DNA of 64,000 nucleotides from Bolinopsis microptera (taxonomy: Eukaryota > Ctenophora > Tentaculata > Lobata > Bolinopsidae). The DNA lies in assembly GCF_026151205.1 (NCBI RefSeq), contig NC_087078.1:5473675-5537674 (forward strand), given 5' to 3'. Each line of letters begins with the position of its first letter. The first letter of the stretch is position 1. Made by a program: the position numbers and the translations under genes. A model generated the notes under the pieces. That model ran no database searches. It had not been told where the DNA came from and saw only the letters and a list, made by a program, of their open reading frames with translations. Shown piece after piece: positions 1 to 11,401 of the stretch.

Positions 1-498
1 CATCTGCACAGTTTTCCTTGTACTTAGCAGTAGGGTTAGAGTTCCAAGAAGTATAGAATGGTTACACTAGTCTCACACACTGAGAACAATCAGCTCTGGT
101 TGAAGCGACAGACATATGCAATCTTAATACAGAGGATTTGTTGAATTTAAATGCTATTGCCATCAAAATCGTATCTAGAAAAGTTAAATGGCTTGGTGGC
201 TCCTTACATTGGTTGCTTACAGGGCTTGTTATTGGAATATGGGACTTTAGCCAATTCTGAGATCCTCTGATCTGAAAAGGCTACCCCTGAATCTTATTTC
301 TGAGTCAAAATAAGAATGTGAGCTGTTGACAACCCTACAAATTTCCTATTTAGCTACCTGATGCTGACCACCCATCAAACTTTATTTGGATCCATGCCCA
401 TTCCAACTGCCCTATTTTTCTTTGCTCGTATCAATTTTTTTATAAGACTTTCACTTAGAAATTGTAACGTATCTACTAACGACTTTTTCATAGGAAAG
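1..498. other. 5' flank of PSMB7, no gene seen
   Basis: AT-rich sequence with no exon-like open frame that I can support. At its end, a T-rich tract followed by TAG (492-493) looks like a splice acceptor five bases before the PSMB7 start codon. The 5' leader may therefore be spliced, in cis or in trans. Confidence 0.5.
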
Positions 499-3400
499 AT
501 GGTTTCTGTTGCAGTGGACCAGATGTTGATGGGGAAGAATGAACCCAAAGGATTTTCATTTGAAAATTGTCGAAGGTAAGCCATTGCATCATTCTGTCAA
601 TTTTTTTTATTGAAATCTTTCAAATCAGTCAATTACATACAAGTTTACACAATGAATTAGTTAAATATAATATTGTCCTCTAAGCATGGATTGTCAAAGT
701 TGAAATTGTCTCGGACAAAATGTATGTAACCAAAGGACCTGAGGGTCACCAAAACACAGATATTGAGTGCAAATGCAGCTCCTGCACAAGCATGGGCCCT
801 TAGAGTTCAGAAATATTTTATCTTTCAATATTGAGTTATAATATAGTGGATAAAAGTTCAAAATTCAGTCCAAATTAGCATACTTGTTTCATTTTAAAAT
901 CATATTGATTTTGAAAGACATGTGGTGAACCATCTTTTATATTTTTGAAATTTCAGAAATGCCTTCATGGCTAAACAAGGTGTGACCCTCCCAAAAGCTC
1001 GTAGTACTGGAACAACAATTGTTGGCGTGATATTCAATGTAAGTTTTACTTTGTAATTCCCACCGTGAATAAGAATATATAATACTGGTGAATTCTTTGA
1101 TGCTTGTAATTTTGAAATCTCACAACACATTAATTATGGCACTGTTTAGAATTTATAGTCACTTTCAAAATTCTATCTTTTCGGTTCAGTAGCTCATAGT
1201 TCAACCTTGATAGTTAATCTACAATGCTGCTATCAATTAGATCACAAAGGTTTTACAGACCCTGTCAGCAAATAACCCAAGTTATTATCAGGAAGGTGTT
1301 GTGTTGGGAGCAGATACTCGTGCCACTGGCGGCAGTATTGTATGTGATCTGAACTGCGAAAAGATCCATTATATCGCAGATAATGTCTACTGTTGTGGAG
1401 CTGGAACTGCAGCTGATACTGAGTTCACTACCAGGTTTAGTATTGTACTATTTGAGTAGTTTCAGTAGTATTTGAGTAGTTTGAGTATTTAAGATTGTTT
1501 GAGTCTCCTTTTGCTTAATGGTTAACCGATAGCAGTTGTGAACTTGCTGGATATTTATAATAGAACACTACATTAAAACATTATTACCGTTGACTGTATT
1601 ACGTTGTAATAATGATTGATGGTTATCTACCATGTGCATGCACATGGTTTGATATTTTTCTCTCCAATCTGTCCACTGGAAGTTAATTAATGCAACTATT
1701 TCAGGATGGTGTCATCTAAAATGGAGTTGCTAAAATTGAGAACAGGAAGAGAGGGCAGGGTTATCAGCGCCCTAAGGATGCTCAAACAGTATCTCTTCAG
1801 GTTTGTTACAGCCTTTACATCAATAACGACAGTTCATAAAACGTACTTAACCCTGTAAAACTTTAATCTTTTTAATTTGTTTTGCAACAAAGCATTTACC
1901 ACTTTATATTTGTAGAAATAATCCATTGACAACATCTTCACCAAATTTTGCCAGTTATCAACCATGAACCTTGCAGATATCAAGGTCAAGTAAGTGCTGC
2001 TCTAGTCCTAGGAGGTGTGGATGTAACAGGTCCTGCCCTCTACACAGTGTATCCACATGGTTCTACTGACAAGCTTCCTTACGTAACTATGGGCTCTGGA
2101 TCCCTTGCTGCTATGAGTGTGTTCGAGGACGGATACAAACTTGGCATGAATGTTAGCGTAAACCAATTTGTTTACCCATTTTGATTATTTAGTAACTTTT
2201 TGTGTGTTATTTTTAGTTTATTATTTATTTTACCTCGTGTGTTTAACAGATCTTAATTTAAATATTATGGCGAGATGAGTTATTTAATCGTTGTAATATT
2301 ACGTTCAATTATTTACTTATCTTCCTGATATTGGCAGTGAAACTGGTTTTGTTAACACATTATGTACACCATTACATGTAACTTTCTTATGTATGTGCAT
2401 TGTGCATTTGGGTAAAATGTACCAAAATGTTTAATCACATTTTGTCTCTAGTATCTTAAACTCTGTAATAACCGATATTTATCTTCATACTTTTTTAATT
2501 ACTTTGATATTGGTCATAAAAAGAAGTTTAAACCCATTGCAGGAAGAGGACGCCAAGAAGCTGGTTCGTGACGCTATACGAGCGGGTATTGTAAACGATC
2601 TGGGGTCTGGAAGTAACGTTGATATCACTGTTATCAAGAAAGGGAGTGTTCAGCAGTTCAGACCTTACGAAGTTATCTGCAAAAAATCTGAAAGGTAACT
2701 TAATTGTTTAGACTACTTCTTCAAAAACCTTCTAAAAACTTTCAGATTCGTCAGTGATAGTCGGCCAAAGTATACAACTAATTTAAGTATCTATATCCGG
2801 GTGTGGCTTATTATTATAAGATGAATGCCGTTATACTAAGAATGCCAGGCAATCTGCCAGCCAAACGGAGCCGTTCTACAATATATTTTTCTATATCAAG
2901 TTACTGCGTTATCATCAGCTCATTTCGTTGTTATTGAATTTCTGACCGAGTTTATTTTCTTCGATTGTGTGCTTAACACGAATGTTTAGATAACTTTTGT
3001 TTTTGCGTACAATGAAGTGACAATTTTTCTAAATATTCTCAAATAATTATCATTTTTGTACAAATATTGTAGATATTATATAATTAACCCTAACTTAGAA
3101 CAGTGTCATCATCATTAATTAATCTCGGCTAGATCTTTAAAAGACAGATTCATAACATCAGAATTGTTAAACTCCCTGCCAGTCAGCCCTCTCAGTATCT
3201 CTATCAACTCTACAGTCATCAGAGAGTCAAGACCAAACTCGATAAGTTTTCTGTTCTGGTCCGTTACCATGTTAACTCCCAAAAGTTTCTTTGTTTGTTT
3301 GATAAGGACACTTTCTTCTGCCATCCCATTCTCAGTCACATGTCTGCTGACTTGCTGTATTTTAGGAGATCCCCTCCAGATGGCTACTATCTCGTAATCA

Positions 3401-6400
3401 CTATTTGAGATAACATTCCAATCGGATGGAGGTCCGGTAGGCTGAATGTTGAAGAACAGAGACATTTCAGTGATATTATCGTTTGTCTCGATGACTATAA
3501 TCTGCTGCAAACAGGCCTGGTAGTTATTTGTATTAAGTGATGAGGAGCACTCCTTCACTGCAGTAGTCCTAACCAAGGACCCAGACAACATCAGAAAACC
3601 ATTGTAGATTACTTCTATTTTGTTTTGCAGAATGAAAACATCTACAAAGTTGTTTGAAGATCGCTTAGGGCTGGATTTCAGCTTCTCTCCGCTGAGAATG
3701 AAAGCTTTATCATCATCAATTTGAGCTAACTTGCTCATTACATCGAGCATCATTTCGCTCCCACTTATAATCTCGTTTAGATCAAATCTGGAAACATCCA
3801 AAGAGAAATGACTCAAAGTGTGAGGTTGTTCTTGTAGCGTTGGTGTGCCCAGAACAGGAAAATGTTCCTGCTCTGGCACATACCAGCTCTGCGAAGTATC
3901 CCAACTCAGTAGACTCCCCGTATTCAGCTCCTCCTCCTCCTCCTCTCCCAGGATACTGAGATCTAGACTACTGTTAATCAGGTGGATCTGTTTCAGTGCT
4001 TTTACCAGTTGGTGCTGCTGTTCTCTCAAACAGAGTGGTATACAGGTCACACCAGGGATGTCGTGTTCTAATCCTCTACAGAACATAGGATGTGGAGAGA
4101 GCTCTAGAACCACTGCATCTGTGGGGATTCTGCTGATGTAGGTGTCATAAAACCTGACTTGCTCTGTCATGTTGGTCACGAAATAGTCTGCGTCAATCTG
4201 GAACATTCCCTGCTGAGAGGTGCTGTAGAAGTTTGACGGTGGAGATAAGGAAGTTGGAAATATGTTATCTAGACTCTCCTTGTAGAATGCTGAAACAGGC
4301 AGCATGTGCCTGGAATGGAATGCTTTGTTATGTGTCTTCAACAAAGTGCATCTCACGTCCCCTTTTTCTAACTTTAACCTTGCTTTCTCCACCTCTTGCT
4401 GATCTCCTGAGATAACAAAAGATTTAGAGCTGTTCAAACAAGCCAGATCCACATGAAAACTACTAAGTTTTCTTCCAATCCAGCCTCTGATATCTGGCAT
4501 CTTAGCTGGGAGTGTGACTGCTAACATTGCACCCTCAGCGCTTTTATCAACAGATGAAGCCCTGTGTACAGCGCAGTTCACTGCTTGTTCCCGGGTTATG
4601 GTTCCTGCTGCGTACAGGGCACCTATCTCCCCGAAACTATGCCCTATAATTCCTTCTAACTTTACTCCCAGCTCCTTCAACAGATCTATGTGTGCGATTT
4701 GAAACGTCAGCAACGACACCAGCATATCATAAACACTGCCACTGATTTGCGCGTCGCTGCAACTATTCAATATCTTCTTAGTTGCGGTGACTGAAGAACT
4801 GTAGCCTGGTATTTTCATGAGACTTTGCCCCATCCTCTCCCAATTAGCCCCCACCCCTCCGACTACTAACCAAAGTGGTCTACTTTGTGTGGTACCTGTT
4901 TCCGTCGTGTCAGACAGATAATCATAAACTCCCCTCGCAGAACCAGACCTAAATCTCATATTTAGGTTATCGTATAAACGAGCCTTGTGAGAAGAGTTGC
5001 GGTAGTAGTGCATGATGTTCTGTACTGTGACACTGTTGTGAGCTGCAACTGCTAGATATCTGGGTACCCCGCTAGGAACGTGCTCTGAAACAGCTCCTTC
5101 ATACTTGATGATGCAGTAAGAACCCGTCAGTCCACAAGCTGTGATGAATGTAGCTGGGATTGTGGCAGCTTTTTGGAACACAGCAAGAAGTAGTGTCGTG
5201 AAGCCAGCTACTGGACCAAGATCACCAAACCTTGCAATCGTGCCATGCAGCTGGTATTCAAATGGACTCTTATGAGTCATACCCTCCAGCAATGTTTCCT
5301 CCATGTGACCAATGTTTCTGTTCCAACTATTATCACCGAGCACCTGAACCGGATCTAATCCCTCTCCATTCTGATTACTATCAGCTACTGTCCTCCAAAT
5401 AGATTCCATCCCTCTCGCTACCTCACCATCATTACTTGACCCAACAAACATTAACCAGGTATTCTCGATAGTTCCATACACTTTAGTCGCCTGCCCTCGT
5501 TTAGCGATGACAATAATTCCCCCACCCTCACACCTCTCAATCTCCGGATCCATTATCTTCACCACTCTGGTGTAGCTAGCCTTGATGTTGAGCTCTATAG
5601 CACCTACAATCACCACATCACATCTCCCATCACGTATCAGAGATACTGCGTTGTGGACAGCTACCAGGCTGTTCCCGCTTGCTACTGTGTAACTAGGTCC
5701 TGTTAGGTTACACTCAAATGATATCCTGTTAGCTATCATGGCCCTGCAGCCCCCTAGAACACCGTAGCCAGAGAGAGCAGGAATGTCGTAACCTACTGAT
5801 TCCCCGAAGTCACTGACCTCACATGAGACCACGCACCCGATGACAGGCTTGTTCCCCTGCGCAGTGTTGAGAGTTGGCGTAAGGTTTATTCCAGCATCAC
5901 ACAGTGCCTCTCGTGCGCAATGTAGCAGGATCCTAATCTGGGGGTCACAGTTCTCAGCCTGGTGTGCGTGTACGCAGAACTGTGATGTGTCTAGTTCATC
6001 TTTTGCTATAACCCTTGGATAGATCAACTTACCATCGGGCACTTTGGCAAACTCTGCAAACCGCTGAGCGTTATCAAGTCCAGGGAATCGACAGGCAACT
6101 CCTGCTATAACAATCTCTGAATCCATGGACTTGCCTAACGGATAACTTACAGAAAACAAAACACTGCACTGTTAACTGTCGGCTTTTTGAAGGATTTCCT
6201 TTGGTGTCCTATAAGTATGTTGTTAGAGATGAGGTGAGGTCTGCGCTAAGTCACCTATCACGTGACACCTCCAGCTCTCTAACCTAGCCTTCTCATCTCC
6301 AACACTTGGAACAATAGTATCAGTGATATGACACAAGATAGCTCCTAATCGTCAAATTTGTCTAGCACTTTTTCTCTGGATACGGAACAACAGCTACCCG

Positions 6401-6906
6401 TGTAATAACCAAATATCCCGGCGCGGCTCCCTTGTGTCTTGCAACTCTTATATATAATTAGCTAAACCAGGGGTTTATGAGAGGGGGATGTTAAGATGAG
6501 GGATTTAAACACAGAATTAGGGTTATGATACTTTTAAGCGGGGGTCTGTGTCTCAGTTGGAGGTAGCACTAACTCTCAGGGTAATACAACTCACTCGCCC
6601 TCCCTTACAACTGAGTACAATGACGTCATAATCACTGTCATGATCAGTAATTAATGGGACCCGTTTTTAATTAAGCATTAAGTTTAGCTTTGGTAGATTG
6701 TATGAGCAAAGGACGTATGAAATAGCAACGAATCACAACTTAATCCATAATTTAATTTATTTTAACAGTTAAAATTAATCAATATAATTTGCAGACAAGG
6801 AGACTACACTTTCCCCATTGGAACCACTGTGGTAACAAGCTCTCATGAAATGGTCCCGTTCTCAGCCCTCAAGGTCACTGATGAAGAGGTCATGGAGATC
6901 TCTTAA
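499..6906 (+). CDS. PSMB7: Proteasome subunit beta type-7 (beta-2, trypsin-like)
   Basis: Seven exons: 499-575, 957-1038, 1292-1434, 1705-1800, 1977-2151, 2543-2694 and 6795-6906. All junctions are GT-AG and phases match, giving 278 residues, close to the human length of about 277. The propeptide ends STG before the mature TTIVG. Counting from the catalytic Thr1, Asp17 (GADTR) and Lys33 (EKIHY) are present, and Gly45 (CCGAG) gives the open S1 pocket expected of the beta-2 trypsin-like site. [25 protein letters not shown] and NDLGSGSN are strongly conserved. The protein is an N-terminal nucleophile hydrolase of the 20S core particle. The C-terminal exon is divergent but keeps the GTT core of the beta-2 tail. 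The last intron (2695-6794, 4.1 kb) contains a complete antisense gene; the other introns are 0.2-0.4 kb. Confidence 0.96.
3115..6126 (-). CDS. Intronless PKS/FAS-like protein: inactive KS, AT, ACP
   Basis: A single-exon gene of 1003 residues on the opposite strand inside the last PSMB7 intron. The frame stays open to 6159 but has no ATG there, so the ATG at 6124-6126 is the start; it puts MDSEIVIAG at the usual ketosynthase N-terminus. Residues 1-345 are a ketosynthase fold ([33 protein letters not shown] at 143-160). The catalytic Cys is missing, with a two-residue gap against the usual DTACSSS. The first catalytic His (HGTGT) is replaced by NGEGLDP, and the second also seems lost. Residues about 417-700 are an acyltransferase with the GHSFGE nucleophile (495-500) and AFHS histidine (604) intact. 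HFPVLGTP (755-762) may be a dehydratase remnant. The C-terminus is an acyl carrier protein with GLDSL and attachment Ser968. No ketoreductase, enoylreductase or thioesterase is seen. It resembles a loading-module arrangement; the product is unknown. A possible AATAAA lies about 160 bp downstream (plus-strand 2951-2956). Confidence 0.88.
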   Translation of the reverse strand: MDSEIVIAGVACRFPGLDNAQRFAEFAKVPDGKLIYPRVIAKDELDTSQFCVHAHQAENCDPQIRILLHCAREALCDAGINLTPTLNTAQGNKPVIGCVVSCEVSDFGESVGYDIPALSGYGVLGGCRAMIANRISFECNLTGPSYTVASGNSLVAVHNAVSLIRDGRCDVVIVGAIELNIKASYTRVVKIMDPEIERCEGGGIIVIAKRGQATKVYGTIENTWLMFVGSSNDGEVARGMESIWRTVADSNQNGEGLDPVQVLGDNSWNRNIGHMEETLLEGMTHKSPFEYQLHGTIARFGDLGPVAGFTTLLLAVFQKAATIPATFITACGLTGSYCIIKYEGAVSEHVPSGVPRYLAVAAHNSVTVQNIMHYYRNSSHKARLYDNLNMRFRSGSARGVYDYLSDTTETGTTQSRPLWLVVGGVGANWERMGQSLMKIPGYSSSVTATKKILNSCSDAQISGSVYDMLVSLLTFQIAHIDLLKELGVKLEGIIGHSFGEIGALYAAGTITREQAVNCAVHRASSVDKSAEGAMLAVTLPAKMPDIRGWIGRKLSSFHVDLACLNSSKSFVISGDQQEVEKARLKLEKGDVRCTLLKTHNKAFHSRHMLPVSAFYKESLDNIFPTSLSPPSNFYSTSQQGMFQIDADYFVTNMTEQVRFYDTYISRIPTDAVVLELSPHPMFCRGLEHDIPGVTCIPLCLREQQHQLVKALKQIHLINSSLDLSILGEEEEEELNTGSLLSWDTSQSWYVPEQEHFPVLGTPTLQEQPHTLSHFSLDVSRFDLNEIISGSEMMLDVMSKLAQIDDDKAFILSGEKLKSSPKRSSNNFVDVFILQNKIEVIYNGFLMLSGSLVRTTAVKECSSSLNTNNYQACLQQIIVIETNDNITEMSLFFNIQPTGPPSDWNVISNSDYEIVAIWRGSPKIQQVSRHVTENGMAEESVLIKQTKKLLGVNMVTDQNRKLIEFGLDSLMTVELIEILRGLTGREFNNSDVMNLSFKDLAEIN
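6127..6794. other. Intron sequence between the nested gene's start and PSMB7 exon 7
   Basis: No further coding frame is visible. This stretch must hold the promoter of the antisense PKS-like gene. On the minus strand TTAG occurs just before the start codon (GCAAGTCC then ATG), a possible acceptor-like site. Confidence 0.4.
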
Positions 6907-7145
6907 TTTATCACATATTTAAACCCAGCTCTGACGTACATTGGATCGCACAGTGACATTTAACTCTTGGTTTTCATATTATAGGGTTTCATGGTTTTTG
7001 TTTGGAAATGATGTTGGAAACTTTGGCTGAAGTTGTTAGAGGTATATTTGTTATATGAGGGTTGATTTGTAATAGCCCGAGCTGTAGGAGTTTAGATTAT
7101 AGATAAGACAATGTAAACAAGGGCTGGATCTCTTGTCGAGTTGCT

Positions 7146-7151
7146 ATTAAA
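7146..7151 (+). promoter_or_regulatory. Candidate PSMB7 poly(A) signal ATTAAA
   Basis: ATTAAA lies 240 bp after the PSMB7 stop codon. It is the first canonical-type signal I see in this 3' flank. Confidence 0.45.
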
Positions 7152-7348
7152 ATGGAATGTAAAAGTATTTCTATTGAAATCTATTATGGTATGTGCTTTT
7201 GTACAATCTATATAATATAATCTTGAACGTGATATTTGTGATATCCAGGTTTAGACCATCATTTCTTGATGATACATCGTCATCATCACCCTTTACTCGA
7301 TCAAAATTCGATTTTTAAATCGTAAAATTGAAGGTAAAATTTGACAAC

Positions 7349-7477
7349 AGTCCTAGTAGGCCTCATGTAGCCGGTGGGCCCGACATGATACGACATATCT
7401 CGACACGTCGGCGCGGGGTTTGTCAGGGTTTGTCGGGATTTGTCGAGCCTGGAGGCTACATGGGGCCTCCTAGTCAG
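7349..7477. mobile_element. Small inverted-repeat element (MITE-like)
   Basis: About 125 bp whose ends are imperfect inverted complements: GTCCTAGTAGGCCTCATG at the left and a complementary CATGGGGCCTCCTAGTCAG at the right. The interior contains short GACA/TGTCG repeats. It lies in the PSMB7 3' flank and encodes nothing. It is probably a short non-autonomous DNA element or a palindromic relic. Confidence 0.5.
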
Positions 7478-7601
7478 TAATTAACTTATAAGTCAAGCTA
7501 TGTTTATCAAAACTTCTGATAATAATTATCTGCTATAAAATATTAGTAACATAACTAACTAATCCAGATATTAACAATATGTAATGAACTGAAAAGTAAG
7601 G

Positions 7602-8796
7602 ATGCCTAAGAAACTAAAGCTTGGCGTCTCTGCAGCATGGTCTTCAGACTCCTCGGGTTGGGGAGTGCCTTCTTCAACCGTTCCCACCGGTTCGTAAACG
7701 ACTTTAAGATTTACTGTTACATGGCGTATTAACTGTCCAAAATATCTTGATTATAAAATTTGCTTGTGTAGCCCCCCGCCCCCCCCCCCCCCCCCCCCCC
7801 CCCCCAATCCTCACTATTTATGCACTTGTTTTGTTATAGTGTAACATTTCAGATAACTGGGGTGGATGGGCTGACACGTGGGGTAACTCGTCAGGAGATA
7901 TCTGGGACAGTGTAGCTTCAGAGCCTGCTGCTGCTGACCCGCCCCCTGATTGGGGTTATGACGACGGCTGGTCTGGCCCTGCGCCAGATTTCCAGGCTAT
8001 GGATCTTTTTCCGTCTTTAGCCGCGAACAAGCAGGGTCCAAAACGTGGGAAAGGATTCGGCAGTCAGCCCCAAAGGCCGAAACCTGCAGACTTTTCAGCT
8101 GTGCTTGGAACTAAAGTTAGTAAGGATCGTAGTGGTGACAAAGGGATGAGCGGCAGACAGAGAAACAGAACTGACAGTCAGGACGGGAAGAGCTGGATCC
8201 AAAACAGCGTTGACATAAATAAAAACCGGTCTTCTCTAGAAAAGCCTATCAGTTCAAATAATTCTATCAGTCAACCCCAATCTATCTCTTATCTAAAGCA
8301 GGCTACAAAGCAGCCTACCCAATCTTTAGAAGATATTCTTTATACTCCCAAGCAGGAACCTGCCCCTTGGGGACCCCCTCCTAAAGTAGTCAATAAACCT
8401 AAACCTCAGTCGGTCAAAGATGTATCGAATAATCCTCAAAATACCGGTAAACCTTTGTCAGTGAACACTGATGTGGATTCAGGGAAACATGATACAAATT
8501 CAAATGTAATGCGTCCAATGAAACCTTGGTTTTTGGAGGAGCCTCCAATTTCAACTGACAGTATTTTCAACAGTTCATCAAATGTGAAATCGGATGTATC
8601 AAAATCACCAGTGCAAGAACAGGTTGTTCAAAAATCGAACACGGTCGTAAAACCTCAAGCTGAAGCGACCCCAGTTGCAGCTAAAAAACCAATTTACAAT
8701 CAGTTGCGAGAACAGTTGCAAAAGGTTAGCAGCTTAGGAAAGCCTCTGGTTTACATTATTCAGAATGGTAATATTACTGTGGAATTTGCTGATTGA
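7602..8796 (+). CDS. Hypothetical protein with a GW/WG-rich N-terminus
   Basis: Two exons are proposed: 7602-7689, then 7853-8796, with the TGA stop at the end, giving 343 residues. Exon 2 alone is a long open frame. Exon 1 is joined on the basis of phase: donor G|gttcgt at 7690 and acceptor cag at 7850-7852. The donor is weak and a stronger-looking GTAAAC four bases further breaks the frame, so exon 1 is less certain. The N-terminal 80 residues are acidic and tryptophan-rich (GWG, WGGW, TWG, DWGYDDGW). The rest is basic, Ser/Pro/Gln-rich and probably disordered, ending YIIQNGNITVEFAD. Clustered GW/WG pairs occur in Argonaute-binding hooks and in some coat-binding proteins. I do not recognise the family. 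Confidence 0.72.
7772..7805 (+). repeat. Poly(C) tract in an intron
   Basis: A run of 34 bases, all C except one G at 7778, inside the intron of the GW-rich gene. It resembles the homopolymer ends of the G-tract elements elsewhere, but no matching terminal repeat flanks it. Confidence 0.9.
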
Positions 8797-9341
8797 TAAA
8801 ACAGAGAGTTGTTTTGACAATTATTCTGTGATCATTGCTATTTTCTTCTGCAACTTGCCAGCTGTGTAAAGTTTTCATTGATATTTTGCAGAGCTTTTAA
8901 ATTGCGCCAAACCATACGATTTTATGTAATAACCCCAAAATACCCATTTTACCTCAAATTCCCATTTTGGGGTTGGACACCCCCCAATAATACATTTTGT
9001 TTTCTTTCCGTGACCGGATTTTAAAACTTCATAATACAATGACGTGAGATAAAAAATTGCGAAACGATTGTCATTGGGTTTTAAAAAAATTGTAAAGTGA
9101 ATTCTCATTTTGGGAGCCATAGTTTCTGTTTGTTTAATAATTTATTTTTTAATTGTTTTTCTATGAACAGTAGTGTCGTTTGAACTACCTCGTATGAATT
9201 GACTGTATATAATTATCATTACAAAGAACCCATTCTGCTTCCAGTGACTGCTAAAGTTTATGTGGACAAGTTTTTGATGTTCAGTCCTTTATTATGAAAT
9301 CTTAAATTTCAAATGAATGAGTTTGAATTATTTATACAGAA
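8797..9341. other. Intergenic, 3' flank of the GW-rich gene
   Basis: AT-rich, no exon seen. A TATACAG acceptor-like motif ends at 9339, two bases before the EDF1 start codon. Confidence 0.4.
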
Positions 9342-10996
9342 ATGTCGAGTGATTGGCAAACACAGGACACAGTCCTTTCCAGAAAATCAACTGCAAAAGA
9401 CAGAAAATCTACTTCAGTGAGTGCTATTTTCTTATTTTTTCATATGCTTTTTTTGAGAAAAATCCTAACCGTGAAATTCATTTCTTTTCATTTCCTGAAT
9501 AATAGCTTTTATAGATCTCATTAATCTTGAGTTGAACGCATTTGATTAATTTGTATTATCATAACACCATTAATGATAACCTTATTCTCAGGCCGTAAAC
9601 AAAGCTGCAAGGTCTGGCAATGTCGCTGTTGATAAAAAATGTTAGTTAAATCAAATGGGCGAGGGTCTAATTCTAAATCAGTGGACGTTATTTCAATTTT
9701 TAAATCAGCACATCTTAAATATAAACTTTGTGTGTTCCTTCAGACGGGGGTGGTGGTAACCAGCAGAGGACAGTACAGAAAAACACAGCAAACTTGGACC
9801 GAGAAACCGAAGAGCTAAAACGTGGGTTTGTGTTTCAACGAATTTCCTTCCAAAAATGTCTTAAGACTTAATACCTGAAAATTGTTCACTGACTCCAGAG
9901 GTCATACGCTATTACCGCTGTAAAAGATAAATGATGTTCTCAACCCGCTCTTGATTTATTATCACTGATCACCCCTGAATTACCTTTTTGGGACACCAGC
10001 ACCTCGTACTTTTAATTTTCTTAATTTCACAATTTCACATTATATGAACGGTAAACTTTAACAGATGAAGGAGTGACCAAAGATTTCAGTAAACATCTGA
10101 GAGAAGCGAGAACTGCTAAGGGATGGACTCAGAAAGATATGGCCCAGGTTTGCTGCTATATTTGGGGTAATTTCTGTGCGTTGTGTCCGAACAGTGATCT
10201 TTTAAAGGGGCACTGAAGGTCGGTCACGCAATACACTGACTGCTGACAATATTCGACCCACGATAGCAAAGTGGCGCAGCCCCCACTGCTTTTGAAAAAT
10301 TTTAACTACTAAGCTTATTAACAGTACTGTGATTGGCAAACTTTAGCACAGTAAATTTATAAGTGTGGCCAATAATGTTTTGGAAAATTGCTGAAAAGCC
10401 CTACCGAGTTCGTCGGCGGCACCCGGGCACCGACATTTTCATAGAGCAAGGATTCGCTTCAAACATTTGTGTATGTTTTCGCGCGCGCCTGTCACGTACC
10501 ACCATATTAAAAGGTCTTTGTTTTTAACGAATGACTGTCATGAATGGATATTTATTATGAAGGATGTGTTTGTTTGTTTATAGAACCCGTCCCCAATCTC
10601 GTATTGGAAAATGACTAAACTCAATTCTGAGTGTGAATACGGGTGGTACTATTTATATTAAGCGTTGTTTTTTTTCAGAGAATTAACGAGAAGCCTCAAA
10701 TAATTCAAGAGTACGAAACTGGTAAGGGTCTACCCAACAACCAAGTCCAAAGCAAGATGGAGCGATGTCTTGGTAAGCTTAATAATTTTCAATTATCATC
10801 CTTATTTATGCTACTTTGTAAAGATTTACCGATCATCCCCATCCATATTTCTATCATCCATATTTTTTTACTTCAAACCGTTCAAAATTAAACCTTTTGT
10901 GTCGAGTCTTGATAGCTATTTTGTACAGGAGTCCACCTGAGAGGTAAGGATGCCGGTCAACCACTACAACCAAGAGGAAAGAAGAACAAAACTTAA
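9342..10996 (+). CDS. EDF1: Endothelial differentiation-related factor 1 / multiprotein bridging factor 1
   Basis: Six exons: 9342-9416, 9592-9640, 9744-9821, 10065-10147, 10679-10772 and 10929-10996. All phases match, giving 148 residues, the length of the human protein. The N-terminal MBF1 domain begins SDWQTQDTVL. It is followed by NTANLDRETEELKR and a helix-turn-helix XRE/Cro domain (TAKGWTQKDMAQRINEKPQI, then the NNQV stretch), and a basic tail (RGKKNKT). The protein is a conserved transcription coactivator that also binds collided ribosomes. A small stop-to-start spacing of 405 bp separates it from the following hnRNP U-like gene on the same strand. Confidence 0.96.
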
Positions 10997-11401
10997 AACA
11001 CGGCTCTCGCTCAGTGATCCAGTTTTCTCTTGGTTACTCGGTTGTGGTTAATTTCTTGTTTTTTGGCTCGTTTGATAAAAAGACCTTCAAATTTATAGCA
11101 TTGGGGCCCAGTGATAGGGCTGAAAGTACAAACTTGTTTTCCATTTTATGTAACCTTATTTATTCGAGCCTTTAGAGTTTAGACATCTTGATTGTAAACA
11201 GCTTTCTTACTTTGAGTTTTACTTCACAGGGCTATAACTTTTAATTCTTCTGAAATTTAAATTTAAAAACGCCTGAACTGCCGTTGTTATCATCGCTTTA
11301 CATCTTCTGCAGGAAGTCTTGAAAATATATCATATTATTAGAATCTAGACCGTAGAAGCAAATTACCATTTGAATTAATCCCTTAACTTATCAAGTAGTC
11401 C
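10997..11401. other. EDF1 3' flank / hnRNP U-like 5' flank
   Basis: No exon seen and no canonical AATAAA noticed. It ends in AAGTAG three bases before the next start codon, which could be an acceptor. Confidence 0.4.

Noticed and set aside
5270..5320. NIGHMEE as the intact second KS histidine motif
   Set aside because: Judged by spacing to the following IPATF segment, the true position is [11 protein letters not shown], where His is Asp; the NIGH string lies about 30 residues too early. Moderately confident.
6127..6159. N-terminal extension of the PKS-like protein
   Set aside because: The open frame continues upstream but begins at TTG; the first ATG gives the canonical KS start.
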